This document shows positions 54,074 through 63,104 of a stretch of 64,000 bases of DNA, in pieces. The DNA is from an uncultured Pseudobutyrivibrio sp. (lineage in GTDB: Bacteria; Bacillota; Clostridia; Lachnospirales; Lachnospiraceae). Position 1 is the first letter of the stretch. Each line of letters opens with the position of its first letter. The notes beneath the pieces are model-generated. The model did not search any database. It was not told the origin of the DNA and saw only the letters and a program-made list of their open reading frames with translations. The position numbers and the translations under genes are program-made. The stretch lies in contig URCQ01000010.1 of assembly GCA_900546435.1 (NCBI GenBank), positions 13,259-77,258 of the forward strand, in the 5' to 3' direction.

Positions 54074-54712
54074 ATGGATCCAAAGAGAGAACATCACAAA
54101 ATATTAGCCGATCAGTTGATTAAAAATCTGGCAAAACGTCATATGGAAGGATTTTATTGTGAGACACCAGAAGAGGCATGTAACCTCGCTTCTTCGCTTA
54201 TGAAACAAGGTTCTTCTGTATCCTGGGGTGGTACGATGACCATGAAAGAAATTGGCTTAGACAAACTCATTGCCAGCCGTTCCGATCTGGTTGTATATGA
54301 CCGTGCTAATGCGAATTCGCAGGAAGAAATTGATGAAATCTATCGCAAAACTTTTTCTGCAGATAATTTTATCATGAGTACAAATGCCATTTCCCTTGAT
54401 GGGCAACTGGTAAATATTGATGGCACAGGCAATCGTGTTGCTGCACTTATCTTCGGGCCAAAGCAAGTCATTGTCATTGCCGGCATGAATAAAGTCTGCC
54501 ATGACTTAGATTCCGCTATGGTGCGCGCAAGAAATATCGCATCCCCACCAAATGCTCTTCGCTTTGACAAAAAAACACCTTGTACTGCAAACGGAAGCTG
54601 CGGAGACTGCCTCTCTAATGATTGCATCTGTAATCAGATTGTAATCACCAGAAACAGCCGTGACGAAAACAGAATCAAAGTAATCCTTGTAGAAGGTGAA
54701 TGGGGTTACTAA
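54074..54712 (+). CDS. LutC/YkgG-like LUD domain protein
   Basis: The 212-residue protein belongs to the LUD (DUF162) family, best known from lactate oxidation proteins LutB and LutC. I start it at ATG 54074 (GGAGGGTAATTCT SD). Family signs are SVSWGGTMTMKEIGLDKLIASRSDLVVYDRA, NAISLDGQLVNIDGTGNRVAALIFGPKQVIVIAGMNKV and a C-terminal Cys cluster (CTANGSCGDCLSNDCICNQIVITR). No lutA or lutB is adjacent, so a lactate role is uncertain. Confidence 0.82.
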   Translation: MDPKREHHKILADQLIKNLAKRHMEGFYCETPEEACNLASSLMKQGSSVSWGGTMTMKEIGLDKLIASRSDLVVYDRANANSQEEIDEIYRKTFSADNFIMSTNAISLDGQLVNIDGTGNRVAALIFGPKQVIVIAGMNKVCHDLDSAMVRARNIASPPNALRFDKKTPCTANGSCGDCLSNDCICNQIVITRNSRDENRIKVILVEGEWGY

Positions 54713-54724
54713 AATAACCCACAA

Positions 54725-54762
54725 ATGCCTGCCATTCCTGTTCTCACAGAAATGGCAGGCAT
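54725..54762 (+). terminator. Terminator after the LUD gene
   Basis: A 12-base perfect stem ATGCCTGCCATT / AATGGCAGGCAT with a 14-base loop is followed by CTTTT. It lies between the LUD gene and the phosphatase remnant. Confidence 0.8.
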
Positions 54763-54765
54763 CTT

Positions 54766-54912
54766 TTATCTGTATCCTAAATATTCTAAGAACCCTTCGC
54801 ATCCAGCCACAATATCGCGATATGTTGCTTCGAAGTCTCCCGTATACCACGGATCTGCCACATCATCTGCTTCCTGCAAGCACTGATTTTTCTTATAATC
54901 TGCAAAAGAAAG
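54766..54912 (-). pseudogene. Orphan 3' fragment of a low-MW protein tyrosine phosphatase gene
   Basis: These 147 bases encode LSFADYKKNQCLQEADDVADPWYTGDFEATYRDIVAGCEGFLEYLGYR plus a stop. This is the last 48 residues of a low-molecular-weight phosphatase, including the DPWYTGDFE general-acid loop. The catalytic N-terminal part is missing. The matching region in the intact gene at 63171-63317 is identical at 133 of 147 bases with no indels. Homology ends abruptly at 54912, one base before foreign sequence. The last 23 bases before the break (54890-54912) are identical to 63295-63317. This looks like the original 3' end displaced by an insertion. Confidence 0.85.
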
Positions 54913-54934
54913 GTTGAAATCCGTGAAGAGCAAA

Positions 54935-55972
54935 TCAACATTTCCGATGCTTCTCCCAGAATGCGACTGCATCCCGCAGCCAGCCATCTGCCGCAGTATC
55001 TATCCCCAGGCCAAAGCCATGACCCAGCTTATCATACATGACGATATCGACATTTTCCTGCCCCAGCGCTTTCCTGATGTCCGGGATGATTTTCTCCACG
55101 GCCGCAAAACCGGTAGGGTCATCCCGCCCGACCCTGGAAAATACAGCAAGCCCCTTGTCCTTCTCGTGAACCTTAAGCTCCCAGTGCAGGCCATAGATGG
55201 GGAAGATGGCGGCGGGCCTTGGCAGATTATGTTTATGGCAGCAGTCCTTATAATCAGAAAATGCGTAGGCTGTCGTCATCAGGCCTCCAGCGGAGAACCC
55301 GAACATACCAAAGCCGTCCATCGTATAGCCGTACTCTGCCTGATGCCCTATCAGATACCTTACCGCCGGCAGCACATCCTTGGATGCCTCCTCGCCCTTG
55401 GCCTGCGGTTCGGTTTCATGCAGCTCCACATTCACACGGTAGACCAGCACAAACACACTGTATCCCCTCCTGTGCAGCTCCATGGCTGCCGGGATGCTCT
55501 CCAAATAAGAGGCTACGCCGTCAAACCCGCCGCCCGCAATCTGCACAGCCACGGGCTTCCCTGGCTTCCCCTGGAACAGGATCCCCTGTACCTTTCCCTT
55601 GTCGGGATCACGCCTTACCTCATCCTCCGCATAAAGCCCGCTGATGAAATGCACCTTTTTCAGCCCTTTCTGCTCCACGACATAGTTGAAACCATCCACG
55701 ATGCTCTGCGCCTGTGCGGGCTGCCCGATAAGATTGCACAAACCATGGACGCTCATGCCTGACATGGCATATATTTCCTTTGGCGACCCGGTCTTCATAA
55801 AAAGCTCCGGCCTGCCCTCCCATACGGGATGCTGCAGGAAGAACGCCATCTTGTCATTGATCGTAGCCCTGCGGAACCCTCCCGCGTCATTGTAAAACTC
55901 CGATTCCTTTACCTTCGGCATATGCTTGACGCCTAAGATTGCCGGCCAGAACAGCCCTTTGTACTTACCCAT
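54935..55972 (-). CDS. Alpha/beta hydrolase (esterase-like), GC-rich paralogue
   Basis: The 345-residue serine hydrolase has an oxyanion loop AGGGF (residues 146-150), nucleophile elbow GFSAGG (Ser227), acid candidates D284/D285 in VGRDDP and His318 in KLGHGFGLG. No signal peptide or TM. The second hydrolase of this island shares the whole layout (NDKMAFFLQHPV / DDKMAFFMQHPV), but has an N-terminal membrane anchor. This gene is markedly GC-richer than its neighbours. Its stop lies only 22 bases from the phosphatase fragment. An esterase acting on a glycan or acyl-sugar is inferred from the neighbouring rhamnosidase. Confidence 0.82.
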   Translation of the reverse strand: MGKYKGLFWPAILGVKHMPKVKESEFYNDAGGFRRATINDKMAFFLQHPVWEGRPELFMKTGSPKEIYAMSGMSVHGLCNLIGQPAQAQSIVDGFNYVVEQKGLKKVHFISGLYAEDEVRRDPDKGKVQGILFQGKPGKPVAVQIAGGGFDGVASYLESIPAAMELHRRGYSVFVLVYRVNVELHETEPQAKGEEASKDVLPAVRYLIGHQAEYGYTMDGFGMFGFSAGGLMTTAYAFSDYKDCCHKHNLPRPAAIFPIYGLHWELKVHEKDKGLAVFSRVGRDDPTGFAAVEKIIPDIRKALGQENVDIVMYDKLGHGFGLGIDTAADGWLRDAVAFWEKHRKC

Positions 55973-56114
55973 GTTTTTTCCCTCCTTATCTATTTCAGAA
56001 CGGTCTCGGAAACTCCATAAAGCCCGAATCTCCGCTCTTTTTGTACTTGTTACTTTTTTCGTTTCCTCCCATTTTCAGAGAAGGATTTTAAATTTTTTCA
56101 GCAAATTTTAAAAA

Positions 56115-56150
56115 GGTCAAATGTTTTATAATTTTATAAAACACTTGACC
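56115..56150 (-). terminator. Terminator after the membrane-anchored hydrolase
   Basis: Arms of 17 bases (GGTCAAATGTTTTATAA / TTATAAAACACTTGACC, 16 of 17 paired) with a two-base loop, followed by TTTTTAAAA on the minus strand. It separates the hydrolase-transporter-rhamnosidase operon from the GC-rich hydrolase gene. Confidence 0.8.
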
Positions 56151-56183
56151 TCTCAAAGTTCACTCTTCCTGTTCTTGAAAAAA

Positions 56184-57290
56184 TTATTTCCGATGTGCCT
56201 CCCAGAATTCCACTGCCTCTTCAAGCCAATGAGGTACTATGGTATTGGAACCAATACCAAATCCATGTCCGAGATTATCGTAAATCCGTACAGACACATT
56301 GTCCTCACCCAACACGGATTTCAATTGCGGAAGTCTCTTCTCTACATTTCCGAATCCGTATTCGTCCTCGCGCCCTGCGATGGAAAATACCGCCAGTCCC
56401 TTATCCTGCTCAAGCGCTTTCACATTCCAGTCCAGACCATACATCGGGAAAATCACTTTTGGTCTCGGCAGTTTTACTTTGTGACAGCAGTCCTCGTAAT
56501 TTGCGAAGGAATATGCCGTAGTCATCATGCCGCCTGCCGAGAAACCGAATATCGCATAGTCATCCATATCCACAGACAGTTCCTGCTCATGATCCTTCAG
56601 ATAACGGATTACCTGCACCAGCTCCCTGACCGCTGCCTGCCCCTGTTTTTCCTGTTCCGTTTCTCCCAGCTGTTTGCCAATCGGGTAACTGATTACCAAT
56701 ACGGAGTACCCCAACTTGTGTAATTTCATTGCCACGGGATATCCCTCGCAGTCCGTCACATTACTGATAAATCCACCTCCTGGAATGACCACCGCCAACG
56801 GTTTTCCTTGCTTTCCTTTGTAAAACATTCCGGTCAAATGAGACTGATATGGATTCTGTTCTATCATTTCTTTCGAGTTAATATCGGAAATCAACTGCGC
56901 CTCTCCACTTTCCACAAGCCGGGTCAGGTAATTAAAAGCCTCCAGTGCATTTTCCATCTGATCACTTCTGCCCTGCGCTTTTAGAAAATCTGCATATTTT
57001 GCCGGGGCAATCGCTTTTAACACGTTATCCTCAACATTAAAAAACATATGCTTATAGCCGCCAAACACCGGATGCTGCATAAAAAATGCCATTTTATCAT
57101 CTTTTTCCGCTTTCCGGAATGTTCCGTCTGCCTGATAATAATCTTCCTTTTTTATATTCGGAAAACCGCCGATGCCAAACAGTGCCGGCAGAAACATCGC
57201 ATTTTTCTTATAAACATACCCCACAAAGCCGACTGCCAAAATGAGCAGCACGAGTATTATCATTGCCAGAATTTTCATATGTTCTTTCAC
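56184..57290 (-). CDS. Membrane-anchored alpha/beta hydrolase paralogue
   Basis: The 368-residue protein has an N-terminal membrane helix (about 6-28: ILAMIILVLLILAVGFVGYVY) with the catalytic domain on one side. Catalytic motifs match the neighbour: PGGGF oxyanion loop, FGFSAGGMMTTAYSF nucleophile elbow, IAGREDEYG acid and NLGHGFGIG His. It follows the GPH transporter by 42 bases, so it belongs to the rhamnosidase-transporter operon, which ends at the hairpin 56115-56150. Confidence 0.85.
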   Translation of the reverse strand: MKEHMKILAMIILVLLILAVGFVGYVYKKNAMFLPALFGIGGFPNIKKEDYYQADGTFRKAEKDDKMAFFMQHPVFGGYKHMFFNVEDNVLKAIAPAKYADFLKAQGRSDQMENALEAFNYLTRLVESGEAQLISDINSKEMIEQNPYQSHLTGMFYKGKQGKPLAVVIPGGGFISNVTDCEGYPVAMKLHKLGYSVLVISYPIGKQLGETEQEKQGQAAVRELVQVIRYLKDHEQELSVDMDDYAIFGFSAGGMMTTAYSFANYEDCCHKVKLPRPKVIFPMYGLDWNVKALEQDKGLAVFSIAGREDEYGFGNVEKRLPQLKSVLGEDNVSVRIYDNLGHGFGIGSNTIVPHWLEEAVEFWEAHRK

Positions 57291-57332
57291 TCCTTATCTC
57301 TTGTCAGTTCCATCGCATTCTCCTTCAATATG

Positions 57333-58685
57333 TTACTTATTGCTGCGCGCTGCGATTGCCGTGTTCATTTCCTCTACTGCTTTTTTATCCAACGTATACT
57401 GTGTACCAAAAAGAATCGCCCCTGCGGAAGTCAGGATAATCGGAAGTATCAGTACGCAGAGGATAATTCCTGTATTGATACTCTCCGGCTGGACAGCCGA
57501 GCCGGTAACAAAACCTGTAGCTGCCAATACATACCCCGGAATCGCTCCTCCGATTCCCTGCGCCACTTTTGTAATAAAAGATGTAAACGATGCGATTGCC
57601 GCTTCTGCACGTTTTCCGGTTTTATACTGCACGTAAGTAGTATTATCTGCCTGTATACTGGTTGTCAGCGGTACTATACATCCGCCTGCCACACCTCCTG
57701 CCACTGTACTAATATAGATCAAAAGCATAGATCTCACATCAATCAAACGCAGTGCGGTAAACAGGATGGATACGACGATTGCCATTACATAAATCTTTTT
57801 CTTTCCAAACCGGTTTGCCAGAATTGGTCCAAGGAAAATTCCCACCAGAGCAGTTATCATTGAAACAAGTGACACCCCTGACATAAGCGTCATATCACCC
57901 ATTATATATGTGTAAAAATAAGCGCCGGCTCCTCCTGCTATATTACTGCCCACCCCGGCTACCAGTGCCATTACAAACATTGCCCAGACAGGTTTATACC
58001 GCATAAACTGTAACAATTCCCTGAATGTATAACTTTCTTCTTTTTTTCCTTCAAAAGCTACTCTTTCCTTTACACAAAGAGCCCCTGCAATAGATAAAAC
58101 CAACACCATGGCCATGGAACCGAAAATTAACACGTAATAGTTCTGTAACGTTCCTTCCGCCACAAGAATCGGTGCTGCCACAGCCAGTACCGCGCCACCT
58201 ATCATTGTTCCCAACGCGTTGAAAAGTGACAAACTGTTTCTCTCCTTGTCATCCGCGCTCATGACCGGGAGCAGACTGTTCTTGGAGATATCCATAATAT
58301 CAAACGTCCAGCCCAGCAGCAGATACGTCACATACACAATCACATATTTTCCGACCGGAATCCAGACTGCGCCAAACCACAGTAAAATATAATTTATAAC
58401 ACAGATGATTGTTCCCAGAATAATCATAGGGCGAAATTTTCCCATTTTTGTGACTGGAAATTTGTCCAGCAAATATCCCATAATCGGGTCGCTGATTCCA
58501 TCCACCACCTTGGATATTAAAAACAGGGTCGCCAGTGCTGCCGGTTCCAGACCAACCACAGTCGTATAGTAAATCATAAAGAATCCTGACAATAATCCCA
58601 TCAGTGGAATATTTCCCGCACATACCATGAATAAGCCCATTTTTTCCACGATACTAACCTTTTGTTCTTTACTCTTCCCACTCAT
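57333..58685 (-). CDS. GPH/MelB-family sugar:cation symporter
   Basis: The 450-residue MFS-type transporter has about 12 hydrophobic helices and GPH-family signatures: FLISKVVDGISDPIMGYLLDKFPVTKMGKFRPMIILG early on and NRFGKKKIYVMAIVVSI in the middle loop. It probably imports rhamnose-containing oligosaccharides or the sugar released by the neighbouring rhamnosidase. The start has an AAGGAGGAG SD, 14 bases after the rhamnosidase stop. Confidence 0.88.
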   Translation of the reverse strand: MSGKSKEQKVSIVEKMGLFMVCAGNIPLMGLLSGFFMIYYTTVVGLEPAALATLFLISKVVDGISDPIMGYLLDKFPVTKMGKFRPMIILGTIICVINYILLWFGAVWIPVGKYVIVYVTYLLLGWTFDIMDISKNSLLPVMSADDKERNSLSLFNALGTMIGGAVLAVAAPILVAEGTLQNYYVLIFGSMAMVLVLSIAGALCVKERVAFEGKKEESYTFRELLQFMRYKPVWAMFVMALVAGVGSNIAGGAGAYFYTYIMGDMTLMSGVSLVSMITALVGIFLGPILANRFGKKKIYVMAIVVSILFTALRLIDVRSMLLIYISTVAGGVAGGCIVPLTTSIQADNTTYVQYKTGKRAEAAIASFTSFITKVAQGIGGAIPGYVLAATGFVTGSAVQPESINTGIILCVLILPIILTSAGAILFGTQYTLDKKAVEEMNTAIAARSNK

Positions 58686-58699
58686 TTGTTCTCTCCTCC

Positions 58700-61510
58700 T
58701 TAAAATTGTGATAATGCTGTATTCAACATCTCTGCCTGTCCTTCATCCATCGGTCCGGAAAACATCTCCGCCACCTGCCGAAACGACAATCCATAGACCG
58801 CATCCGGTATCATATCCACCTCGGTCATCGTCGACAAAAATGCCCGTATCTGCGGATGGTTCAGCAAATCCTCCAGCTTTGACTCCACGCTGTATATTTT
58901 CTTTAACTTCTCAGTTGCCTCATATACGACTTCATAGTTTCCTGCAGTGATATAACAAATACCGTTCACCACTGTTGCGAATAGTGGATTTGTCTTATCT
59001 TCAAACAGAATCTCCGGAGCATGCGGCAATCGCACCTCGCCTTCTCCACCAAACGGAATCGTAATTTTGATTCTAATCCTGTTATCCTCCATAATTTCCC
59101 AGCCGCACTCATACCGTCCGCTTGCCGAGTCATACACGGTCTTTACCTGTCTCAGGTCATAATGGACATTCGGACAAATTGCAACCCTTCTGCCTCCCGG
59201 AGATTCTTCCAAAAGATGGATTCCTCCCACATGGCGGAACATCCATTCCAGAATCGCCCCGTAAGAATAATGGTTGAGACTGTTCATTCCGGTACTGGAT
59301 ATCTTACCGTCTTCATCCAGTGAATTCCATCGCTCCCAGACTGTGGTGGCTCCCAGTTTCACTTCGTGCAGCCACCCCGGATACTCCTCGTTCAAAAGCA
59401 GGCGGTAGGCGGTATCCGTCATTCCGTTATCGGTCAACACATTACACAAAAGAGAGGTTCCCACAAATCCGGTATTCAATTTGTTTCTGCTCTCGCGGAA
59501 AAGTTTCTTTAACATCTCTCTGGTCAGCTCTTCGTCCTCTGACAAATGATATTTCAAAGCCAGCAGAAGTCCCGTCTGTGTCTTTACCGCGCATCTTCCG
59601 GTCGGGGTAAAATATTCTTCTTTTACCACACGCCATTGTTTTTCGGCGATTTCCCGATATTGTTTTTCCTCTTCCTTTCGCCCGAGAACCGCCGCTGCCT
59701 TCGCTGTAAGCTCCGCGCTTGCCGCATAATAAATATCCGCAATATAGCCTTCATCGGTCGCTCCGTATACATTTCCCGCCGCGGCTCCCACCCGGTCAAG
59801 CGCCAGCCAGTCTCCGTAATGGAAGGAATGTCTCCATCCGTGGTGCTCTCCGTCCACCTTACGGATATAGTCCACCCAAGCCTTCATACTGTCAAACTGC
59901 TGTTCCAATATGGCAGCATCCCCGCTGAACAGATAGACATTCCACGGAACGATACAGGCCGCATCGCCCCATGCACAGGAACATTTCGACGGACCGAAGG
60001 TCGGCACCACCTCCGGGACCATCCCTCCGGCAATCAGCTGTTCCTTATACAAATCGTACAGATATTTTCTGTAAAATGCATAGGTATCCGCCAGATAACA
60101 TGCCGTACCCGAAAACACCTGTGTGTCGCCTGTCCATCCCATGCGCTCATCTCTCTGCGGACAGTCTGTCGGCACATCTAAGAAGTTATCCTTCATGCCC
60201 CATTCCACATTGGAAATCAACTGATTTACCAGTTCATTTCCTGTCTGTATACTGCCGGTACCTTCGTAATCACTGTAGAGTGTCATTCCCGTAAAATCTT
60301 CACAGGAGAGATTGGTTACCCCGCTGATTTTTACATACCGGTATCCGTAAAATGTAAAATGTGGGATAATGTCTTTTTCTTCTCCGTCAGAGATATACAC
60401 ATATTCTGATAAAGCGGTTCTTAAGTTTTCGTTATAAAAGCATCCGTCCTGCAGGATTTCGCCTGTCTGGATTCTGATCTCCTTACCTTTCGGCTCATGG
60501 ACATGTAGTTTGAAAATCCCGGTAATCTCCTGTCCCAAGTCAAACACCCACTCATCCTTCGGGGTGTGGATCAGTTCCTTCGGTGTGAACTGCTCATGCG
60601 CTGTCACCGGCAGGGACAGCCGCTCCGTCAGATGACCCTTCGGTGCATCTGCAAGCTGCGCGCTGACAGGTGCGACAGGTTCCAGCGTATCATCCCGTTT
60701 CTCTCCGTCATAAATATTGGAAAAAAACAGATTGCTTCTTGTCACTTCCCATGTGTCATCCGTGCCGATTATCTCTTGTGTGCCATCCTCATATTCCAGA
60801 TGCACCTCTGCCAGCAGTTTCCACTCGTCGCCGTAAAATCCTTTCTGTTCTGTCTGATTGAACCCGAACCTCCCTTTGTACCAGCCATTCCCCAAAAGAA
60901 CGGACAACACACCTTCGCGCTGCATCTGCGCGGTCACATCATACGTCTGATACTGTAACCACTGATTGTAGTTATTGCAGTACGGGGTCAGATACTCCTC
61001 ACCGATTTTTGCGGATTGAGGAATGTCTGTTTGGTCTTTGTCTCCATCCGTAAAATATGCCTCATAAAGACCCAGTCCACAGATATAAAGACGGGCTTTT
61101 TTCACCTTCTTCCGGAGAGTGATCTGCTTTGAAAAAATCGGATGGCGCGCCTCCCTGCTGTCGCAGGTAATCCATTTCCCCGCCCATGGCTCGTCCCTCT
61201 TTGCCGTCTCAAAGAACTGTACTTCGGACTCCAGCACTTCGTCTGCGTCCGTAGTAACGATTACCTTCCAGTAATATCTGGTACAAGGCTCCAGATTCAT
61301 CTCCGCTTTTACAGCCAGACTGTCGAGCTTTGCCTCCCCGGTGTCCCAAAGAACATCCGCGAAGGTTTCATCCTTTGCCACAAGGATTCTGGCACATCTC
61401 TGGTTCTTTCCCCTGCAGTCTCTGACCTTCCACGAAAAAACCACCGGATTCAGTAAAAATCCCACCGGATTCGTGATATGATTTGTTTTTGCTGCGTAAA
61501 TCTGATTCAT
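58700..61510 (-). CDS. GH78 alpha-L-rhamnosidase
   Basis: The enzyme removes alpha-linked rhamnose from glycans or plant glycosides. From ATG 61508-61510 (MNQIYAAKTNHITNPVGFLLNP, a typical family start) it has about 936 residues. Upstream ATG 61541 and GTG 61550 are alternatives. It shows the bac_rhamnosid domains: CTRYYWKVIV, WITCDSREARHPIFSKQITL, GYRYVKISGV, and the catalytic-region motif DVPTDCPQRDERMGWTGDTQVFSGTACYL. A further NSLNHYSYGAILEWMFRHVGGI segment follows. No signal peptide, so a cytoplasmic enzyme acting on imported sugar is likely. An about 60-residue extra C-terminal helical tail (LEDLLNHPQIRAFLSTMTEVDM) is present. Confidence 0.93.
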   Translation of the reverse strand: MNQIYAAKTNHITNPVGFLLNPVVFSWKVRDCRGKNQRCARILVAKDETFADVLWDTGEAKLDSLAVKAEMNLEPCTRYYWKVIVTTDADEVLESEVQFFETAKRDEPWAGKWITCDSREARHPIFSKQITLRKKVKKARLYICGLGLYEAYFTDGDKDQTDIPQSAKIGEEYLTPYCNNYNQWLQYQTYDVTAQMQREGVLSVLLGNGWYKGRFGFNQTEQKGFYGDEWKLLAEVHLEYEDGTQEIIGTDDTWEVTRSNLFFSNIYDGEKRDDTLEPVAPVSAQLADAPKGHLTERLSLPVTAHEQFTPKELIHTPKDEWVFDLGQEITGIFKLHVHEPKGKEIRIQTGEILQDGCFYNENLRTALSEYVYISDGEEKDIIPHFTFYGYRYVKISGVTNLSCEDFTGMTLYSDYEGTGSIQTGNELVNQLISNVEWGMKDNFLDVPTDCPQRDERMGWTGDTQVFSGTACYLADTYAFYRKYLYDLYKEQLIAGGMVPEVVPTFGPSKCSCAWGDAACIVPWNVYLFSGDAAILEQQFDSMKAWVDYIRKVDGEHHGWRHSFHYGDWLALDRVGAAAGNVYGATDEGYIADIYYAASAELTAKAAAVLGRKEEEKQYREIAEKQWRVVKEEYFTPTGRCAVKTQTGLLLALKYHLSEDEELTREMLKKLFRESRNKLNTGFVGTSLLCNVLTDNGMTDTAYRLLLNEEYPGWLHEVKLGATTVWERWNSLDEDGKISSTGMNSLNHYSYGAILEWMFRHVGGIHLLEESPGGRRVAICPNVHYDLRQVKTVYDSASGRYECGWEIMEDNRIRIKITIPFGGEGEVRLPHAPEILFEDKTNPLFATVVNGICYITAGNYEVVYEATEKLKKIYSVESKLEDLLNHPQIRAFLSTMTEVDMIPDAVYGLSFRQVAEMFSGPMDEGQAEMLNTALSQF

Positions 61511-61633
61511 ATTGCCGTTTTCCAAGCTCCTTCCTTTTTTCATTGTGTCCACTGTAATTTGAGTATAATGGATTTCCCATATAAAATCATCTACGGTATT
61601 TAATCATTTTACCTACCAAACTTAAGATTTATA

Positions 61634-61662
61634 TTGATACATCCGCAAATGTTTTCTATAAT
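61634..61662 (+). promoter_or_regulatory. sigma-A promoter for the AraC regulator gene
   Basis: TTGATA (61634-61639) and TATAAT (61657-61662) are separated by exactly 17 bases. The leader to the ATG at 61799 is about 130 bases. Confidence 0.8.
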
Positions 61663-61669
61663 GATAAAA

Positions 61670-61700
61670 ATGCAAAGTGCCAAAGAGCATACCTTTGCAT
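61670..61700. repeat. Inverted repeat at the araC +1, candidate operator
   Basis: ATGCAAAG and CTTTGCAT form a perfect eight-base inverted repeat with a 15-base spacer. It begins eight bases after the araC -10 and lies about 105 bases upstream of the only clear -10 (TATACT, 61562-61567 on the minus strand) for the rhamnosidase operon, which has a poor -35. This fits autoregulation and activation by the AraC protein. Confidence 0.5.
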
Positions 61701-61798
61701 TTGCATGAAAGCCATGACTTTGAAACCTGAAAAACATGCGAAGGTAGCCGATGAAGGCGGATTTTTAAATATTTTTAAAAATATGGGAGGATATACCA

Positions 61799-62815
61799 AT
61801 GTTGACGGATTCCGGACTGGATACTTATCTGCGAAAACACACTGCACAGGAAGAACAGAATCTCTTGGGAGCTACCAATGATTATCCCGGTATCGAGACA
61901 ATCACTACGGCGTCGGGGGAACTCTGCTACTGTTTCACGCCTACCCCGCTCAGTATGCAGATGGCGCTCTCGGAGAACAAGGTTCTGGCCAATTACCAAA
62001 ATTTTGCAGTCATCAAGCAGGACCGCTTTGAGACGGTTCCCCTGCATATTCACGAATGGCTGGAGCTTTGCTATGTCTATTCTGGTAGCTGTACATTTAC
62101 GCTCAATGACGTATCCCTCACTTTATCTGCCGGAGAGATTCTTTTAATCAGCCCGAATACGCCTCACCGCACGACAAAATGTAATGAAGAAGATATTATG
62201 ATTAATTTTTTGATTACCAAAAAATATTTAAACAACTTCTTTGAGAAACTCGCAAAAAAGAATTTTATCACGCAATTTCTCATTGAGGCGCTCAACAGCC
62301 AGTCCCGACGGGATAACTATATCCTGTTTTCCGCCCAAAAAAGAAACCGGCTGACATTATTTGCCAACCAGTTTCTGTGTGAATTCTACTCGCCCTCCGT
62401 TACGTCCGTCGCCATCCTTGACGCACAGATGACTTTATTGATTTGCGAGTTAATCAATTACTTCCAGCACAACATGGCGCTGGCAAGCCTCTCTTCCTCC
62501 AACCATATTTACTCCATCCTGCGTTATATAGAAACCAACTGCGCAGACTGTACGCTGGAATCGACCGCGGCTTTCTTCCATATGCATCCGAACTATCTCT
62601 CTTCGTATATCAAAAAGCATACAAACTATACATATAAACAACTCATCCAGAACCAGCGGTTATCACAGGCCGCCATGCTGCTGCGTACCACCACGCTGCC
62701 GACCTGCGACATCAGCATTGCAGTGGGATATGAGAATACTGGGTTCTTCTTCAAAAAATTTGAAGAAAAATACGGATGCACGCCAAAGGAATACCGCTGC
62801 CGGCAAACCATGTGA
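61799..62815 (+). CDS. AraC-family transcriptional regulator
   Basis: The 338-residue regulator has an N-terminal cupin-type sensing domain (about 55-140: FETVPLHIHEWLELCYVYSGSCTFTLNDVSLTLSAGEILLISPNTPHR). The C-terminal AraC double HTH (about 240-336: IYSILRYIETNCADCTLESTAAFFHMHPNYLSSYIKKHTNYTYKQLIQNQRLSQAAMLLRTTTLPTCDISIAVGYENTGFFFKKFEEKYGCTPKEYR) is intact. The start has a GGGAGGATATACC SD. It is divergent from the rhamnosidase operon and probably activates it in response to a sugar. Confidence 0.93.
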   Translation: MLTDSGLDTYLRKHTAQEEQNLLGATNDYPGIETITTASGELCYCFTPTPLSMQMALSENKVLANYQNFAVIKQDRFETVPLHIHEWLELCYVYSGSCTFTLNDVSLTLSAGEILLISPNTPHRTTKCNEEDIMINFLITKKYLNNFFEKLAKKNFITQFLIEALNSQSRRDNYILFSAQKRNRLTLFANQFLCEFYSPSVTSVAILDAQMTLLICELINYFQHNMALASLSSSNHIYSILRYIETNCADCTLESTAAFFHMHPNYLSSYIKKHTNYTYKQLIQNQRLSQAAMLLRTTTLPTCDISIAVGYENTGFFFKKFEEKYGCTPKEYRCRQTM

Positions 62816-62831
62816 TTCGCCATTGTCCGGA

Positions 62832-63083
62832 TTATAACTTATTGATGTCGCTCTGTGTCACCATCACAATCTCATTTTCACAAAGCAATTCCGCGATTTT
62901 CGCTCTTTCCATCTCATCGGATTTCAGCCGCAGCACCATAAGCGCCTTGTTTCCGATAATGTAATTGAGTGAATACATGTACTCAATCGAAATATTATTT
63001 TCTTCGATAACCGCAAGCGCTTTGTCAAGACCTGCCGGCTGGTTCGGCACCGCAATACAGATGACATGATTCGTTTTTGCCAT
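62832..63083 (-). pseudogene. Truncated tandem-ACT protein (C-terminal ACT domain only)
   Basis: The frame encodes 83 residues (TNHVICIAVPNQPAGLDKALAVIEENNISIEYMYSLNYIIGNKALMVLRLKSDEMERAKIAELL), which is the second ACT domain of a usually about 140-residue tandem-ACT family of amino-acid sensors. The first ACT domain is missing. The upstream bases do not continue the homology but enter an AGTGGTGTCAGGCACTG-type element. It might still be expressed from ATG 63081-63083, but it looks like a gene remnant. It is convergent with araC. Confidence 0.65.
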
Positions 63084-63086
63084 TAA

Positions 63087-63104
63087 CAGTGCCTGACACC
63101 ACTG
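63087..63104. repeat. CAGTGCCTGACACCACTG inverted repeat at the ACT break
   Basis: CAGTG-CCTGACAC-CACTG is an inverted repeat exactly at the point where the truncated ACT gene loses homology. GTGTCAGGCAC-type motifs are common beside REP-associated Y1 transposases in Firmicutes, but no transposase was seen here. Reported as a candidate mobile-element scar. Confidence 0.4.

Noticed and set aside
54812..54823. 12-base palindrome ATATCGCGATAT in both phosphatase copies, considered as attachment core
   Set aside because: It is within coding sequence for YRDIV and both copies continue in homology on each side, so the 23-base identical block at the break is a better core candidate.
55995..56072. 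25-codon minus-strand frame MGGNEKSNKYKKSGDSGF ahead of the GC-rich hydrolase
   Set aside because: Composition looks protein-like and may be a remnant of a lost gene, but there is no good SD and no family match.
61711..61890. Frame MKAMTLKPEKHAKVADEGGF overlapping the araC start
   Set aside because: No SD, overlaps the well-supported araC start out of frame and ends shortly after; could be a leader peptide but nothing supports it.
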